Source: Acinetobacter tjernbergiae DSM 14971 = CIP 107465
GTDB lineage: Bacteria; Pseudomonadota; Gammaproteobacteria; Pseudomonadales; Moraxellaceae
Length of the DNA: 64,000 nucleotides
Assembly (NCBI RefSeq): GCF_000374425.1
Contig: NZ_KB894355.1
Location: 154,608-218,607, forward strand
Direction: 5' to 3'
Part shown: in pieces, positions 9,983-19,347 of the stretch
Layout: the number at the start of each line of letters is the position of its first letter
How positions within the stretch are numbered: the first letter of the stretch is position 1
Notes under the pieces: generated by a model
The model's input: the letters and a program-made list of their open reading frames with translations, nothing else
Database searches by the model: none
Told to the model about the DNA's origin: nothing
Translations under genes and position numbers: made by a program

Positions 9983-10890
9983 TCTTGCTTTTGTTGTGCA
10001 AGTTGCTGGCTCAGCGTGTCTTTTTTAAACCAGCGCCAAGGTTGTAATGCCCCTACCCCCATCCCAACCAAACCACAAGCAATTGCCGCATTCAATGGCT
10101 CATCCAATAATGGAACAGCAATCACCGCAGCCATAAAGGGTGCTAGAGTCACGATACTGCCTGTTTTGAATGCACCTAAACGCTCAATGGCTGCAACATA
10201 AGTTAAGGTTGCAATAATTACCACCAAGACGCCATGAAATAGACCCTGGATGAGCAAATGGAGAGGTTCTGCTTCTTGAAAATGCTTTGGGATAAATAAA
10301 ATATAGATGGGTAAATAAATAATTGCTGACCAAATCGCGACACTCGCCATAGAATGCCATGCCGATAATTTCCACTGTTTAAGTAAAACAGTAAAAATCC
10401 CCCACCAAACTGCACTGATAAAAAAGAGTAAATCACCCAGTCCCAAGGCTGAGGCTTGATCATGCAGCATTAAATAACTCATAAGAGCCAATGCGCTTAG
10501 CATAATACTCAAGCTTAACCAGGTATGTTTATCAAAAGGTTGTCTAAACAATAAATAAGCGGCAACGGCGGTACACAGTGGAATACAGCCATTTAAGAAA
10601 ATTGCAGCATGGGCTGCTGGTGCTTGCAGAAAAGCGGTATAAACCGTTAAACAATAAGCCAAACCACCTGTTAATGCCAAAATCACAGGGCGAGGATGCC
10701 ACAAAAAAGCTAAATCTTTTTTGTAAATGAGTATCGGCATTAAGGTGAGAAAAGCAATTGCAAAACGCATTGCCACCAAATCCCAAGCACTGACATGCCA
10801 ATGTAAATTTAAACGGGAGAAAATGGTAAATCCCCCCCAAATACACATTGTAATTAAAACAAATAGATAACCTTGCGTACGAGCAGTCAT
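9979..10890 (-). CDS. EamA/DMT-family inner-membrane transporter
   Basis: A 303-aa protein with about ten hydrophobic segments arranged as two repeats of five, the EamA (drug/metabolite transporter) architecture. The first begins at GYLFVLITMCIWGGFTIFSR and the second near residue 150 (LGDLLFFISAVWWGIFTVLL). The C-terminus is a charged cytoplasmic tail. The substrate cannot be told from sequence; family members export amino acids or metabolites. It converges on coaE with a 4-base overlap (9979-9982) and has no obvious operon partner. Confidence 0.85.
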   Translation of the reverse strand: MTARTQGYLFVLITMCIWGGFTIFSRLNLHWHVSAWDLVAMRFAIAFLTLMPILIYKKDLAFLWHPRPVILALTGGLAYCLTVYTAFLQAPAAHAAIFLNGCIPLCTAVAAYLLFRQPFDKHTWLSLSIMLSALALMSYLMLHDQASALGLGDLLFFISAVWWGIFTVLLKQWKLSAWHSMASVAIWSAIIYLPIYILFIPKHFQEAEPLHLLIQGLFHGVLVVIIATLTYVAAIERLGAFKTGSIVTLAPFMAAVIAVPLLDEPLNAAIACGLVGMGVGALQPWRWFKKDTLSQQLAQQKQD

Positions 10891-10920
10891 TTAAGATTAC
10901 ATTGGCAATACTTGTGTGAA

Positions 10921-11670
10921 TTATACAACACTACGTTGACGGCATGCTTCATAAAGTGCCATACCTGTTGCGACACTCACATTTAAACTCTGCAAATCAC
11001 CAGACATCGGAATATATACCGTGTGATCACATTGTGACTGCGTAATCGGTCTCAAACCCGTATCTTCTGCACCCATCACAATTACCACAGACCCACTAAA
11101 ATCACATTGCTGAATCGGTAATGCTTTTTCATCTAACATCGTACCGATAACACGTGTATGGGTTGTGTCTTTCAAATGTGCTAAGGTTCGAGCCAAGTTC
11201 GTCACTTGAATAAATTTAACCTTTTCTGCTCCACCTGCAGCAACTTTACGTGCAGTAGGTGTCAAGCTTGCTGAACGATCACGAGGCACAATCACCGCCT
11301 GAACACCCATCGCAGCCGCAGTACGAATACATGCACCCAAATTATGGGGATCAGTCACTTGATCAAGTGCCAATAACAAAGCATTTGGGTTTTGTTGCAT
11401 CAATTGATCTAAATCTGTTTCATTTAATACAGGGTGTGGACGTACTGCCGCAACGACCCCTTGATGAAAAGGCAAGCCTGCTAGTTTTTCCAAACTATCG
11501 CGACTCGCTTGTTGAACGCTCACACCAAATGGCTCTGCAAGCTGTAAAATCTTTTGCAGACGCTGATCATCACGACCTTTTAAGGTAAATAGAGTCAAAA
11601 CTCGCTCAGGCTCTAACTCCAATAATGACTCCACCGAATGAACGCCATAATAATATTCAGGTTTTGCCAT
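10921..11670 (-). CDS. rlmB: 23S rRNA (guanosine-2'-O-)-methyltransferase RlmB
   Basis: A SpoU-family (SPOUT) enzyme that methylates the 2'-OH of G2251 in the 23S rRNA P loop. The 249-aa protein has the N-terminal SpoU substrate-binding domain (residues 5-80) and the knotted SAM-binding catalytic domain. Family motifs are visible: LDQVTDPHNLGACIRTAAAMG (motif 1, near residue 100), IVMGAEDTGLRP (motif 2) and IPMSGDLQSLNVSVATGMALYE (motif 3). It is transcribed separately from ppnP, which lies upstream behind two terminators. Confidence 0.96.
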   Translation of the reverse strand: MAKPEYYYGVHSVESLLELEPERVLTLFTLKGRDDQRLQKILQLAEPFGVSVQQASRDSLEKLAGLPFHQGVVAAVRPHPVLNETDLDQLMQQNPNALLLALDQVTDPHNLGACIRTAAAMGVQAVIVPRDRSASLTPTARKVAAGGAEKVKFIQVTNLARTLAHLKDTTHTRVIGTMLDEKALPIQQCDFSGSVVIVMGAEDTGLRPITQSQCDHTVYIPMSGDLQSLNVSVATGMALYEACRQRSVV

Positions 11671-11700
11671 GAACGACCTCTAATAGTTTCATATCAACGA

Positions 11701-11732
11701 AAAATAAAAATCCTGCAAAGTAACTTTACAGG
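11701..11732 (-). terminator. Second hairpin terminator downstream of ppnP
   Basis: On the minus strand, CCTGTAAAGT-T-ACTTTGCAGG is followed by ATTTTTATTTT. It resembles the hairpin at 11764-11797 in its CCTG/CAGG ends. A smaller GGAGC/GCTCC hairpin lies between them. Confidence 0.6.
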
Positions 11733-11763
11733 TGAGGAGCGAATAGCTCCGCAAGGGAATTTA

Positions 11764-11797
11764 ATAAAAAAATCCTGCAAAATGAATTTACAGGATT
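11764..11797 (-). terminator. Rho-independent terminator of ppnP
   Basis: On the minus strand, AATCCTG...CAGGATT forms a stem around an A/T-rich loop and is followed by a run of U. It lies 40 bases after the ppnP stop. Confidence 0.75.
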
Positions 11798-11836
11798 CTC
11801 TTTAGGTATAGTGTACCCGATTTAGGAAGCGATCAG

Positions 11837-12163
11837 TTAACCTTCTAAATGACACACATAATCAAGTACTTCATCTGTTTCAATGTGGAAAACACTGTTT
11901 CCTGGTACATAGAATGACTGACCTGCACGGAATAGTTCACTTTCAGTACTATCCGCAATTTTCACGCGACATTCACCAGAAATGATTTCCATACGCTCAG
12001 GTACATGCGTTTCAAAAGTTAACGCTTGTTCAGTGGGTAAAATCACACCTAACGTCTTTTTTGTACCATCTTCAAATTGTACGGTATGGCTAATACAAGT
12101 CCCACCAAAATACACATTTGACTTCTTAATGACCGTAACATGATCAAACTGCACTGAACTCAT
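11837..12163 (-). CDS. ppnP: Pyrimidine/purine nucleoside phosphorylase PpnP
   Basis: A small cupin (DUF1255; E. coli YaiE) that phosphorolyses diverse nucleosides to the base and ribose 1-phosphate. The 108-aa protein aligns throughout with the family: [45 protein letters not shown], and the cupin motif [15 protein letters not shown]. It is monocistronic, with two hairpin terminators downstream. Confidence 0.93.
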   Translation of the reverse strand: MSSVQFDHVTVIKKSNVYFGGTCISHTVQFEDGTKKTLGVILPTEQALTFETHVPERMEIISGECRVKIADSTESELFRAGQSFYVPGNSVFHIETDEVLDYVCHLEG

Positions 12164-12520
12164 GCCTACTCTCCAAATAATGCAGCATTTATATTAGGTT
12201 ATGATGGACGTAGTTTAATTGTGCCTGCGTCACTAATCAATCCATTTTTATCATGCTTTAGCAGCAATTTTCATGCCTTTCTACTAAAGTCATGAGCAAT
12301 GCACAGCAGCTTGATTTCAGCAATACAAAAACCAATCCATAAACGGCACACGTAAAATTATAGATACGCCTCTTATTTTACTGATTTATTTCCAACAGCA
12401 TCATATTTCAAACGATTCAAAAAATAATGGCTGTTTTAGCTCAAGCAACCAAGATACTCTTGTCGCATGGGCAAAATTTCTCTATCTTTAAGCAAAAGAT
12501 TTTGTGCATTGGATGCATTT
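12164..12520. other. Intergenic region between divergent ppnP and recN
   Basis: 357 bases. An in-frame ATG at 12467 would extend recN by 18 residues, but these do not match the family. It must contain promoters for both genes; I could not pick a convincing -35/-10 pair or LexA box by eye. Confidence 0.5.
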
Positions 12521-14182
12521 ATGCTCACCCATTTAACTTTAATTAATTTTGCACTCGCTGACCACTTAGCATTAGACATTGAACAAGGTTTTAATGTCCT
12601 GACTGGTGAAACTGGCGCAGGTAAATCTTTATTGTTAGATGCATTATCTGCCTGCTTAGGTGAACGTACTGATACCAATTATGTCCGTTATGGTGCAGAT
12701 AAAGCAGATTGCACCGCAGTTTTTAGCTATCAACCTCAAAGCGCTGAAGCCAATTGGCTCACAGAACATGAATTGGGTGATGATTCTGGGGAAATCCATT
12801 TAAGACGTGTCATCTTTGCTACGGGTCGGAGCAAAGCATGGATTAATGGACGTCCAAGCAGTTTGGCTGAACTCAAAGAAATTGGGCGTTTACTGGTACA
12901 ACTTTATAGTCAACATAGCCAACAACAATTACTTGAACCGCCATACCCTAAACATTGGTTAGATCGTTATCACAATTTTGCAGAACCCGCAGATGCTGTA
13001 CGTGATGCTTATAGTTGTTGGCAAAAAAATATTCGTCAGCACCAAGCTGCTTTAGAAGCTCAAGCAACACGTATTCAAAAAATCCAAAGTTTAGAATCAC
13101 AAATTGAAGAACTCGAAGATGTGATTCAAATCGATTATCGTGACACAGAACAAGAATTTGACCGCCTCAGCCATCATGAACATATCATGCAAGACTGTGG
13201 TTATGCTCTAAATGTCTTAGATGAAGCTGAGCAAAATATTACGCAAGAAGTTGCCTCTATTATTCGTCGTTTAGAATCTCATGCAGGTCGCAGTGAACAA
13301 CTCGCTAGCATTTATAACTCTTTGTTAAATGCACAAAGTGAAATCGAAGATGCGACATCAAGTTTGCGTCAATTCATTGACCGTCAAAGTTTTGATCCTG
13401 AGCGAATGGAACAACTCAATACAACCCTAGAAGTTTTCCATCGCCTCGCTCGTAAATATCGCACCCAGCCTGAGAGCCTTAAACAGGACTATGCAGCATG
13501 GCAACAAGAACTAGAACAATTACATCAACTTGAAAATCCTGAAACATTAGCGGAACAGGTAGAAATTTCTTATCAAGAATTTATACAAAAAGCACAACAC
13601 TTAGATGAGATTCGTCGAGCTGCGGCAATTCCGTTAGCCAAACAATTGACTGAGCAAGTGAAACCTCTTGCCTTACCAGAAGCATACTTCGAGTTTAAGT
13701 TTGAGCCAATGGAACCAGCAAATGCTGAAGGTCTCAGCTTTATTCAACTTTTGTTTACTGCCAATAAAGGGATCCCTGCCCAACCACTGGCACGTGTTGC
13801 GTCTGGTGGTGAACTCTCTCGTATTGCGTTGGTTATGCAAGTCATGAATGCTGAAAAAACTGAAGCTGAAGTATTGGTTTTTGACGAGATTGATGTGGGA
13901 ATTAGTGGTGGTACTGCCGAAGTGGTGGGGCGTTTACTCGCTGACCTTGCACAGCACGTACAATTACTCTGCATTACCCACCAAGCCCAAGTAGCAGCGC
14001 AATCCGATCAACATTTATTGGTGAAGAAGCAACAAACCGATCCAGCAAGCAGTACCATCATTGAACTTGATGAAGCGCAGCGCATTTTAGAGTTAGCACG
14101 AATGTCTGGCGGCGTGGAAATTAGTGAAACGACTTTGCAGCATGCTAAACAATTGCGTCAATTAAAATTTCAGTCCGCCTAA
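12521..14182 (+). CDS. recN: DNA repair protein RecN
   Basis: An SMC-like ATPase for recombinational repair of double-strand breaks. From ATG 12521 the product is 553 aa, the length of E. coli RecN, and begins MLTHLTLINFALADHLALD as in the family. Walker A is LTGETGAGKSLLLDAL (near residue 30). The middle is coiled coil (about 155-380, Gln/Glu/Leu-rich). The ABC signature VASGGELSRIALVMQ and Walker B EVLVFDEIDVGISGGTA are near the C-terminus. I see no clear Shine-Dalgarno before 12521, so the start rests on homology. Confidence 0.96.
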   Translation: MLTHLTLINFALADHLALDIEQGFNVLTGETGAGKSLLLDALSACLGERTDTNYVRYGADKADCTAVFSYQPQSAEANWLTEHELGDDSGEIHLRRVIFATGRSKAWINGRPSSLAELKEIGRLLVQLYSQHSQQQLLEPPYPKHWLDRYHNFAEPADAVRDAYSCWQKNIRQHQAALEAQATRIQKIQSLESQIEELEDVIQIDYRDTEQEFDRLSHHEHIMQDCGYALNVLDEAEQNITQEVASIIRRLESHAGRSEQLASIYNSLLNAQSEIEDATSSLRQFIDRQSFDPERMEQLNTTLEVFHRLARKYRTQPESLKQDYAAWQQELEQLHQLENPETLAEQVEISYQEFIQKAQHLDEIRRAAAIPLAKQLTEQVKPLALPEAYFEFKFEPMEPANAEGLSFIQLLFTANKGIPAQPLARVASGGELSRIALVMQVMNAEKTEAEVLVFDEIDVGISGGTAEVVGRLLADLAQHVQLLCITHQAQVAAQSDQHLLVKKQQTDPASSTIIELDEAQRILELARMSGGVEISETTLQHAKQLRQLKFQSA

Positions 14183-14295
14183 ATGGAGCAAAGAAATATT
14201 AGAAAATGATTGGCGAAATCCAATCATCTCTTGTATGTTGATAAAAACAACCCATATCGATAGATCAGCATAATATTTGATGGAGAACCGCCTAG

Positions 14296-14850
14296 GTGAC
14301 GAAACAATATTTAACTCACCGTTGTCTCATTGCTCCACCAGACATGGCAGATGACTCTTTTGCAAACACAGTCATTTATATTGCTCGCCATGATGAAGAT
14401 GGCGCTCAAGGTATCATTATCAACCGCCCTTCTGAGCTACAAATCAAAGAGTTACTCAATGATTTAGAGATTGATGCGGACAATGTACAACCTCATGCCG
14501 TGCTACAAGGTGGGCCTTTACGCCCAGAAGCAGGATTTGTCTTACATACAGGTCAACCCACTTGGCATTCTTCGATTGCAGTTGGCGAAAATGTGTGTAT
14601 TACCACCAGCAAAGATATTTTAGATGCGATTGCGCATAATGAAGGTGTTGGTCGTTATCAAATTGCTTTAGGTTATGCCAGTTGGGGCAAAAATCAGCTC
14701 GAGGAAGAAATGGCACGTGGTGACTGGCTGATGTGTGACTCAGATATGGATTTGATTTTTAATCTACCATATGACGATCGTTGGGATGCAGCCTACAAAA
14801 AAATTGGTGTAGACCGTACATGGTTTGCTTCAGAGATTGGTCATGCCTGA
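14296..14850 (+). CDS. YqgE/AlgH family protein (UPF0301)
   Basis: A 184-aa conserved protein of unknown biochemical function. Typical motifs are [29 protein letters not shown] and [15 protein letters not shown], and the C-terminus contains [20 protein letters not shown]. It starts with GTG (14296), preceded by GGAGAA (14282-14287) at good spacing. It overlaps ruvX by 8 bases, the standard yqgE-yqgF pair of gammaproteobacteria. Confidence 0.95.
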   Translation: MTKQYLTHRCLIAPPDMADDSFANTVIYIARHDEDGAQGIIINRPSELQIKELLNDLEIDADNVQPHAVLQGGPLRPEAGFVLHTGQPTWHSSIAVGENVCITTSKDILDAIAHNEGVGRYQIALGYASWGKNQLEEEMARGDWLMCDSDMDLIFNLPYDDRWDAAYKKIGVDRTWFASEIGHA

Positions 14851-15286
14851 TTTAAAAACCTCACAATCGATTATGGCCTTTGATTTTGGTACTCAAAAAA
14901 TGGGGATTGCGATTGGTCAATCGAGTATTGAAAGTGCCAATCCCCTGCCTTTATTCGTCATGAAAGATGGTATTCCTGACTGGAATAAATTGTTAAAACT
15001 CGTCAAAGAGTGGCAACCAAATCTTTTTTTAGTGGGCTTACCCCTCAATATGGATGATAGTGAATCTGAGCTATCTGCTCGCGCACGAAAATTCGCACGT
15101 CGTTTACGTCACCAAACCAATATTGCAACGTGGATGGTGGATGAACGCCTGACTACACGTGAGGCGAGAGAAGAGCTTGAGTTTTATCAAAACAGAGGAC
15201 AAGCAAAGCGTTTATCAGCTGATAGTTTTGCCGCTGCGCTGCTGATCCAAAGTTGGTATCGTGACCCTGCGGGAATAACGCCTTAA
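14843..15286 (+). CDS. ruvX: Holliday junction resolvase-like protein RuvX (YqgF)
   Basis: An RNase H-fold protein required for processing the 5' end of pre-16S rRNA and annotated historically as a putative Holliday junction resolvase. The 147-aa product has the N-terminal acidic motif [16 protein letters not shown], a middle motif [29 protein letters not shown] with the conserved DER, and the final [12 protein letters not shown] with the last catalytic Asp. I start at ATG 14843 (MPDLKTSQS), overlapping yqgE by 8 bases. A longer start at TTG 14825 is possible but unlikely. Confidence 0.95.
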   Translation: MPDLKTSQSIMAFDFGTQKMGIAIGQSSIESANPLPLFVMKDGIPDWNKLLKLVKEWQPNLFLVGLPLNMDDSESELSARARKFARRLRHQTNIATWMVDERLTTREAREELEFYQNRGQAKRLSADSFAAALLIQSWYRDPAGITP

Positions 15287-15383
15287 TCAAACAATATTCG
15301 CGATTCTAAGTCAAAAGACGAATAATTCTATCTTGTCTTTTGGTATCTACATCAAATCCGAGTTGGTAGAACACACGTGACGA

Positions 15384-15399
15384 GCAACATGGATGTTGC
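15384..15399. repeat. Short palindrome in the ruvX-efflux intergenic region
   Basis: GCAACAT-GG-ATGTTGC, a perfect 7-bp inverted repeat. Flanking CACAC and GTGTG form a looser outer pair. The 271-base gap also holds CAAAAGAC...GTCTTTTG (8-bp arms, about 15-base loop, near 15313-15343). None is followed by a U-run, so they are not clear terminators. Confidence 0.5.
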
Positions 15400-15557
15400 G
15401 CTGTTAAGTGGTGTGAATATGGACGTAGCATCAAATCCAATCAAGGTCTTTATTACTTTTCATTTTTCAAAAATAATCAAAACACCAATACAAACACGAT
15501 CCAACTTTTCCAAACTGATGCGATTGCACCCACACCACTGATCACAAACGACAGAAC

Positions 15558-16559
15558 TCATTTCTCAATAATTCGAACCGTCGCAGTACGCCCAGAAACA
15601 AAAGCCAAAGGATTCTGGGGTTGCTCATCTAATACGATCTTGACAGGTACACGTTGCGCTAAACGTACCCAACTAAAGGTTGGATTTACATTCGCCAATA
15701 AATTCGAACTGCCTGAACGCTCACGATCTTCAATCCCTGTGGCAATGCCTTGAACATGACCACGAATCAATTGACGATCCCCCATTAACTGTACGGTTGC
15801 AGCATCACCGACATGGATACGATTCAATTTAGTTTCTTCAAAATAACCCACCACATAAAGTTGATGACGATCTAATAAAGCAGCAACCGCTTGCCCTACC
15901 TTCACATAATTACCCACACGTAAATCAAAGTTGGCTAAAGTCCCATCCGCAGGTGCAACAACCTCTGAACGGTTCAAATTCAATTGGGCTAAATGTAAAT
16001 TACTATTCGCGACTTCAATCAACGCTTGCTGTTGTTGAATAGCAGCATTCGCCTGTTCAATACTCGCTGCGAGTTGTTCACGTTCAGCCACAGCTTGATC
16101 ACGTGTCGCAAAGACCTGATCTTGCTCTTGCTTAGAAATTGCGCCATCCATCAAACTGGTATATCGCGCTGCATTCTTTTCAGCCAATTTCATATTCGCT
16201 TCAGTTTTGACTAAACTCGCCTTAGTACCCACTAAATTTGCATGTGCTTGCGCTAAACCTGCTTTGGCTTTAGCCAAATCAGATTTGGCTTGCTCAACGT
16301 CAAGTGCTTGACGCGCCACATCAATTTTAAATAGCACCTGACCTTTTTTCACCGTCTGGTTATCTTGTACCAAAACTTCAGTCACCAAACCATTAACGTC
16401 TGAGGCAACTTGAATCACATCACCCCGTATCCGCCCATCACGCGTCCACGGTGCGGCATTATAGTAATTCCACAAATGTACAACTGCATAAACCGCGATC
16501 AGAACCGCAATGATTAATACCATCGGACGTATGATTTTTCGCACATCAAATGCATTCAT
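15558..16559 (-). CDS. HlyD/AaeA-type membrane fusion protein of an efflux pump
   Basis: The periplasmic adaptor that links an inner-membrane FUSC-type pump to the outer membrane. The protein has one N-terminal TM helix (PMVLIIAVLIAVYAVVHLW), then the lipoyl/biotinyl half-motif AAPWTRDGRIRGDVIQVASDVNG characteristic of AaeA/EmrA-like adaptors. A coiled-coil hairpin (about residues 85-185) and the second lipoyl half (VVAPADGTLANFDLRVGNYV) follow. I chose ATG 16559 (333 aa) because AAAGGTG sits 6 bases upstream; GTG 16577 gives 339 aa. Last gene of the aaeB-like / aaeX-like / aaeA-like operon. Confidence 0.92.
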   Translation of the reverse strand: MNAFDVRKIIRPMVLIIAVLIAVYAVVHLWNYYNAAPWTRDGRIRGDVIQVASDVNGLVTEVLVQDNQTVKKGQVLFKIDVARQALDVEQAKSDLAKAKAGLAQAHANLVGTKASLVKTEANMKLAEKNAARYTSLMDGAISKQEQDQVFATRDQAVAEREQLAASIEQANAAIQQQQALIEVANSNLHLAQLNLNRSEVVAPADGTLANFDLRVGNYVKVGQAVAALLDRHQLYVVGYFEETKLNRIHVGDAATVQLMGDRQLIRGHVQGIATGIEDRERSGSSNLLANVNPTFSWVRLAQRVPVKIVLDEQPQNPLAFVSGRTATVRIIEK

Positions 16560-16630
16560 GTTCATCACCTTTACCACATCTCTTTAAATCATTAAATTTC
16601 AGAATGAGCATCTATTTAGAAACTTGAAAC

Positions 16631-16831
16631 CTATAGCCAAATGAATAGCCAATGCACGAATAGCAACAAAACCATGTAAAAGCACAAATTGAAAATACTC
16701 GGCAGCGCAATCCATCCTTTCATCACTAAGCGGTCAATCAGTGGACTCAGCAACTTAAAAAGCACATAGGCAATAATTGCTTGTACCAAAAGGATTGGAA
16801 TATAAATCCCATAAACATTGATCTCACCCAT
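16631..16831 (-). CDS. DUF1656 small membrane protein (AaeX-like)
   Basis: A 66-aa protein with two hydrophobic helices (IPILLVQAIIAYVLFKLL and FNLCFYMVLLLFVHWLFIWL), starting MGEINVYGIYIP as DUF1656/AaeX proteins do. The ATG at 16831 has TAGGTG at suitable spacing; a start three codons upstream is less likely. It overlaps the FUSC gene by 8 bases and precedes the adaptor, the AaeB-AaeX-AaeA order seen in many proteobacteria. Its role in the pump is unknown. Confidence 0.9.
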   Translation of the reverse strand: MGEINVYGIYIPILLVQAIIAYVLFKLLSPLIDRLVMKGWIALPSIFNLCFYMVLLLFVHWLFIWL

Positions 16832-18917
16832 GTGACACACCTACGCCATATATTTCCGAATACATCTGTTCTGTTGAGACATGCCCAATGCTTTCACAAA
16901 TATTATTCAGAGAAATCAACATTCTTTGAGCCAATTGCTCATCGTCAATCTGCTGTGCAATTCTTTGTAATACTGCTATTTGCTGTACGATTTGAGCTGA
17001 AAAATGGTTCAAAGAAAGCTGCTTTTCTTGTCGTTGAAAGTACTCAGCAAGTTGCTGCTGCAAGAGATTCACTTCACTTTGCAAGTCAATGCATTCAGGC
17101 AATTTGTGACTAATCTCTTGTAGCCGTACTAAATCAATAATCGAACTACTCTCAATCAATGCATTTTGAATCGAGGTTTTAATTTCAGGATTCTGAACCA
17201 TTTTGGTATTCAGTACCCCGACACGATCTAACATGCCGCGCAAATGAATTTTAAACTCGCTACCATAAGAGAGTGTCAGTGCTTGACGCATGGCTTGATA
17301 ATGCAAGGTTAAAATCCGTGTGGCACTGATATCAGGAGAAACTGCCCGTACAAGATCAATCACGATCAATGAAACCAATACACCGAGCACCATTGCAAAT
17401 GAACTATCCAAATAAGAAACAGCATCTATGCTGTATTTGTTATGTAGATTCAGCCCCATCATGGTATTAATCCCAAGTACCATTCCCACAGGCATCAACA
17501 TCTGATTTGCCATCATGCTGACAGCCACCAAAAACACAGGAAATAGAACCAGAGCCAGTTGCCAAAAATGCGTGACATGCGGAAAAATGCCGAAAGCATA
17601 TAAAAACACCAGTCCTGCCGAAACAATACTGCCCCAGATAAAGATTCGTAGTACAGGCACAGGATTATCCAAAGCGGTCAAAATACAGGCTGTAATTGCC
17701 CCCATCTGTGCCATCATAAAACCTGCTTTCCAGCCTGAAAGAATCCATGCACCTGTTACAATGAAGGTGATTAGAACCGCACTGATTCCACCTCGAATCG
17801 CAATTCCATGGTCACGATGCAAACTTGGATATTTCGTCGTTATTGCAGTGATTTCTGTTGGAATTTCTTTATTGCCTTGCTGAATCTGCTGCCAAAGTAA
17901 TTTGACCGCTAGAATATTGGTAATAAAATGGCGAACATCCATTTTCAATGCTGCCAGTACAATTTGTTGTTCGGGCGTCGCAATTGCAATCAATTCAGAA
18001 AAATCCTCCTCAAAACCACGAGGCAAGGTCTGCAAATCCGTAGGGATTAAAACTTTCTCTTGTTTTAAAAATGCCAAGCTATGTTGACGGATTCTACTCA
18101 AATGCGGAGCAAGATTAAGCAGTTGCATGTGTTCAAGCTGTTTTACCCGTTGAGATAATGCGACGAGATTGGCCACCACCAAAGACACCTGATGCAGCAT
18201 TTCTTGTAAGGGTTTCGTCATTCCCTTCAATTCACCTTTTTCATAAGCCAAATGTACAGCCAAGGCATGAATATCGGAGGTATCACGGGTAATGACCGAC
18301 AGAATTTGTGTGTAATTCTCAGGTGTTTTTTGAACCGTAATTAGCTTTTCAAAAGTTGCTTCTAAATCATTGAGTGTTTTATTGACACGCTGCTTAATCA
18401 TTGCGCCAACATGAACAGGAAAAAATGTCGCCGAAACAACGGCTGTCGAGATGACCCCCACAGAAATTTCCAGTACCCGTGCAACAGCGATATCAAAAAT
18501 ATTATAAGTATCAATATAGGTAATTGCGTTATAGACAATCATGGCGGTTGAATAACCTGCCAACATAAAGACGTAACTACGCGGCGTTCGGTCTAACAAA
18601 GAAACATATAAAGCAAAGCCCACCCATAAAGACAAAATAACCGTGAATAACCACGGCGTATTGATAAAATACGGTGTCAACATCAAGGCAATGATCGCCC
18701 CTGCCACAGTACCAACCAAACGATAAACACATTTTGAGGACACCATGCCTGAATAAGGATTGGCAATAATCATCACGGTTCCAATCGACCACATCGGATT
18801 AATCAAATCCAGCTCGAATGAAATAAACAATGCCAACATGCCTGCCACAAATGTTTTGCACGCAAAGATGAGGTCGAGTCGGCTCGGTCGAAAAGCCAAC
18901 AATTGTTTAAATAGCAT
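16824..18917 (-). CDS. FUSC-family (AaeB-like) aromatic-acid efflux pump subunit
   Basis: Inner-membrane component of a putative efflux pump, related to E. coli AaeB (p-hydroxybenzoate efflux). The 697-aa protein has the FUSC layout: an N-terminal membrane domain (about residues 15-170; FVAGMLALFISFELDL, MWSIGTVMIIANPYSGMVSSK), a large cytoplasmic region, and a second membrane domain (about 365-520; AGFMMAQMGAITACIL). A cytoplasmic C-terminus follows. It heads the operon with the DUF1656 and HlyD-like genes. Substrate is inferred from the family only. Confidence 0.92.
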   Translation of the reverse strand: MLFKQLLAFRPSRLDLIFACKTFVAGMLALFISFELDLINPMWSIGTVMIIANPYSGMVSSKCVYRLVGTVAGAIIALMLTPYFINTPWLFTVILSLWVGFALYVSLLDRTPRSYVFMLAGYSTAMIVYNAITYIDTYNIFDIAVARVLEISVGVISTAVVSATFFPVHVGAMIKQRVNKTLNDLEATFEKLITVQKTPENYTQILSVITRDTSDIHALAVHLAYEKGELKGMTKPLQEMLHQVSLVVANLVALSQRVKQLEHMQLLNLAPHLSRIRQHSLAFLKQEKVLIPTDLQTLPRGFEEDFSELIAIATPEQQIVLAALKMDVRHFITNILAVKLLWQQIQQGNKEIPTEITAITTKYPSLHRDHGIAIRGGISAVLITFIVTGAWILSGWKAGFMMAQMGAITACILTALDNPVPVLRIFIWGSIVSAGLVFLYAFGIFPHVTHFWQLALVLFPVFLVAVSMMANQMLMPVGMVLGINTMMGLNLHNKYSIDAVSYLDSSFAMVLGVLVSLIVIDLVRAVSPDISATRILTLHYQAMRQALTLSYGSEFKIHLRGMLDRVGVLNTKMVQNPEIKTSIQNALIESSSIIDLVRLQEISHKLPECIDLQSEVNLLQQQLAEYFQRQEKQLSLNHFSAQIVQQIAVLQRIAQQIDDEQLAQRMLISLNNICESIGHVSTEQMYSEIYGVGVSHG

Positions 18918-19347
18918 GAACGTGTCTCTATTCAGCGTCAGTCTGATTAGTCCTATCTATAACGCCACAACTTGATGTGAAGAATCATCTAGCTGACTTA
19001 AAAGGATTAAATCAGTCCGATAGGAATAAAGCTGATGATTTGGAATGGTGCGCAATACTTGGAACTTTTGAGGACAACTCCCCTAAAAGTTATTATCCAA
19101 ATAAGACATTGTGCTACCAATTTTTCCAAAACACAGCAAAATAGTCAACACAAATTATCACTATTTGATAATTTTCAATTTTAATTTAAAATAATACTCA
19201 TAAATTCATCATCAATTCTCAGTTTAATCCTGAATTTATTGATCAAGAATAATCCGACTTAAAAGTCCATACCCGACTTCAGGCTTTTCTGTTATAAAGC
19301 AATAAAAGTTCGATTTTCACGTTATTTTAAGGAGTAGACAACGCATC
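18918..19347. other. Intergenic region between the efflux operon and the IclR-type gene
   Basis: 430 AT-rich bases with no coding frame I can support. It must carry both divergent promoters. A perfect inverted repeat, AAATTATC-N7-GATAATTT at 19152-19174, is the best operator candidate. AAGGAG at about 19330 lies before the regulator start. Confidence 0.5.
19152..19174. promoter_or_regulatory. Candidate operator (inverted repeat)
   Basis: AAATTATC-N7-GATAATTT between the divergent efflux operon and IclR-type regulator. The 8-bp arms are perfect but A/T-only apart from one C/G pair, so chance is possible. Confidence 0.3.

Noticed and set aside
12467..12520. N-terminal extension of RecN from ATG 12467
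   Set aside because: The 18 extra residues do not match RecN, whose family start coincides with ATG 12521.
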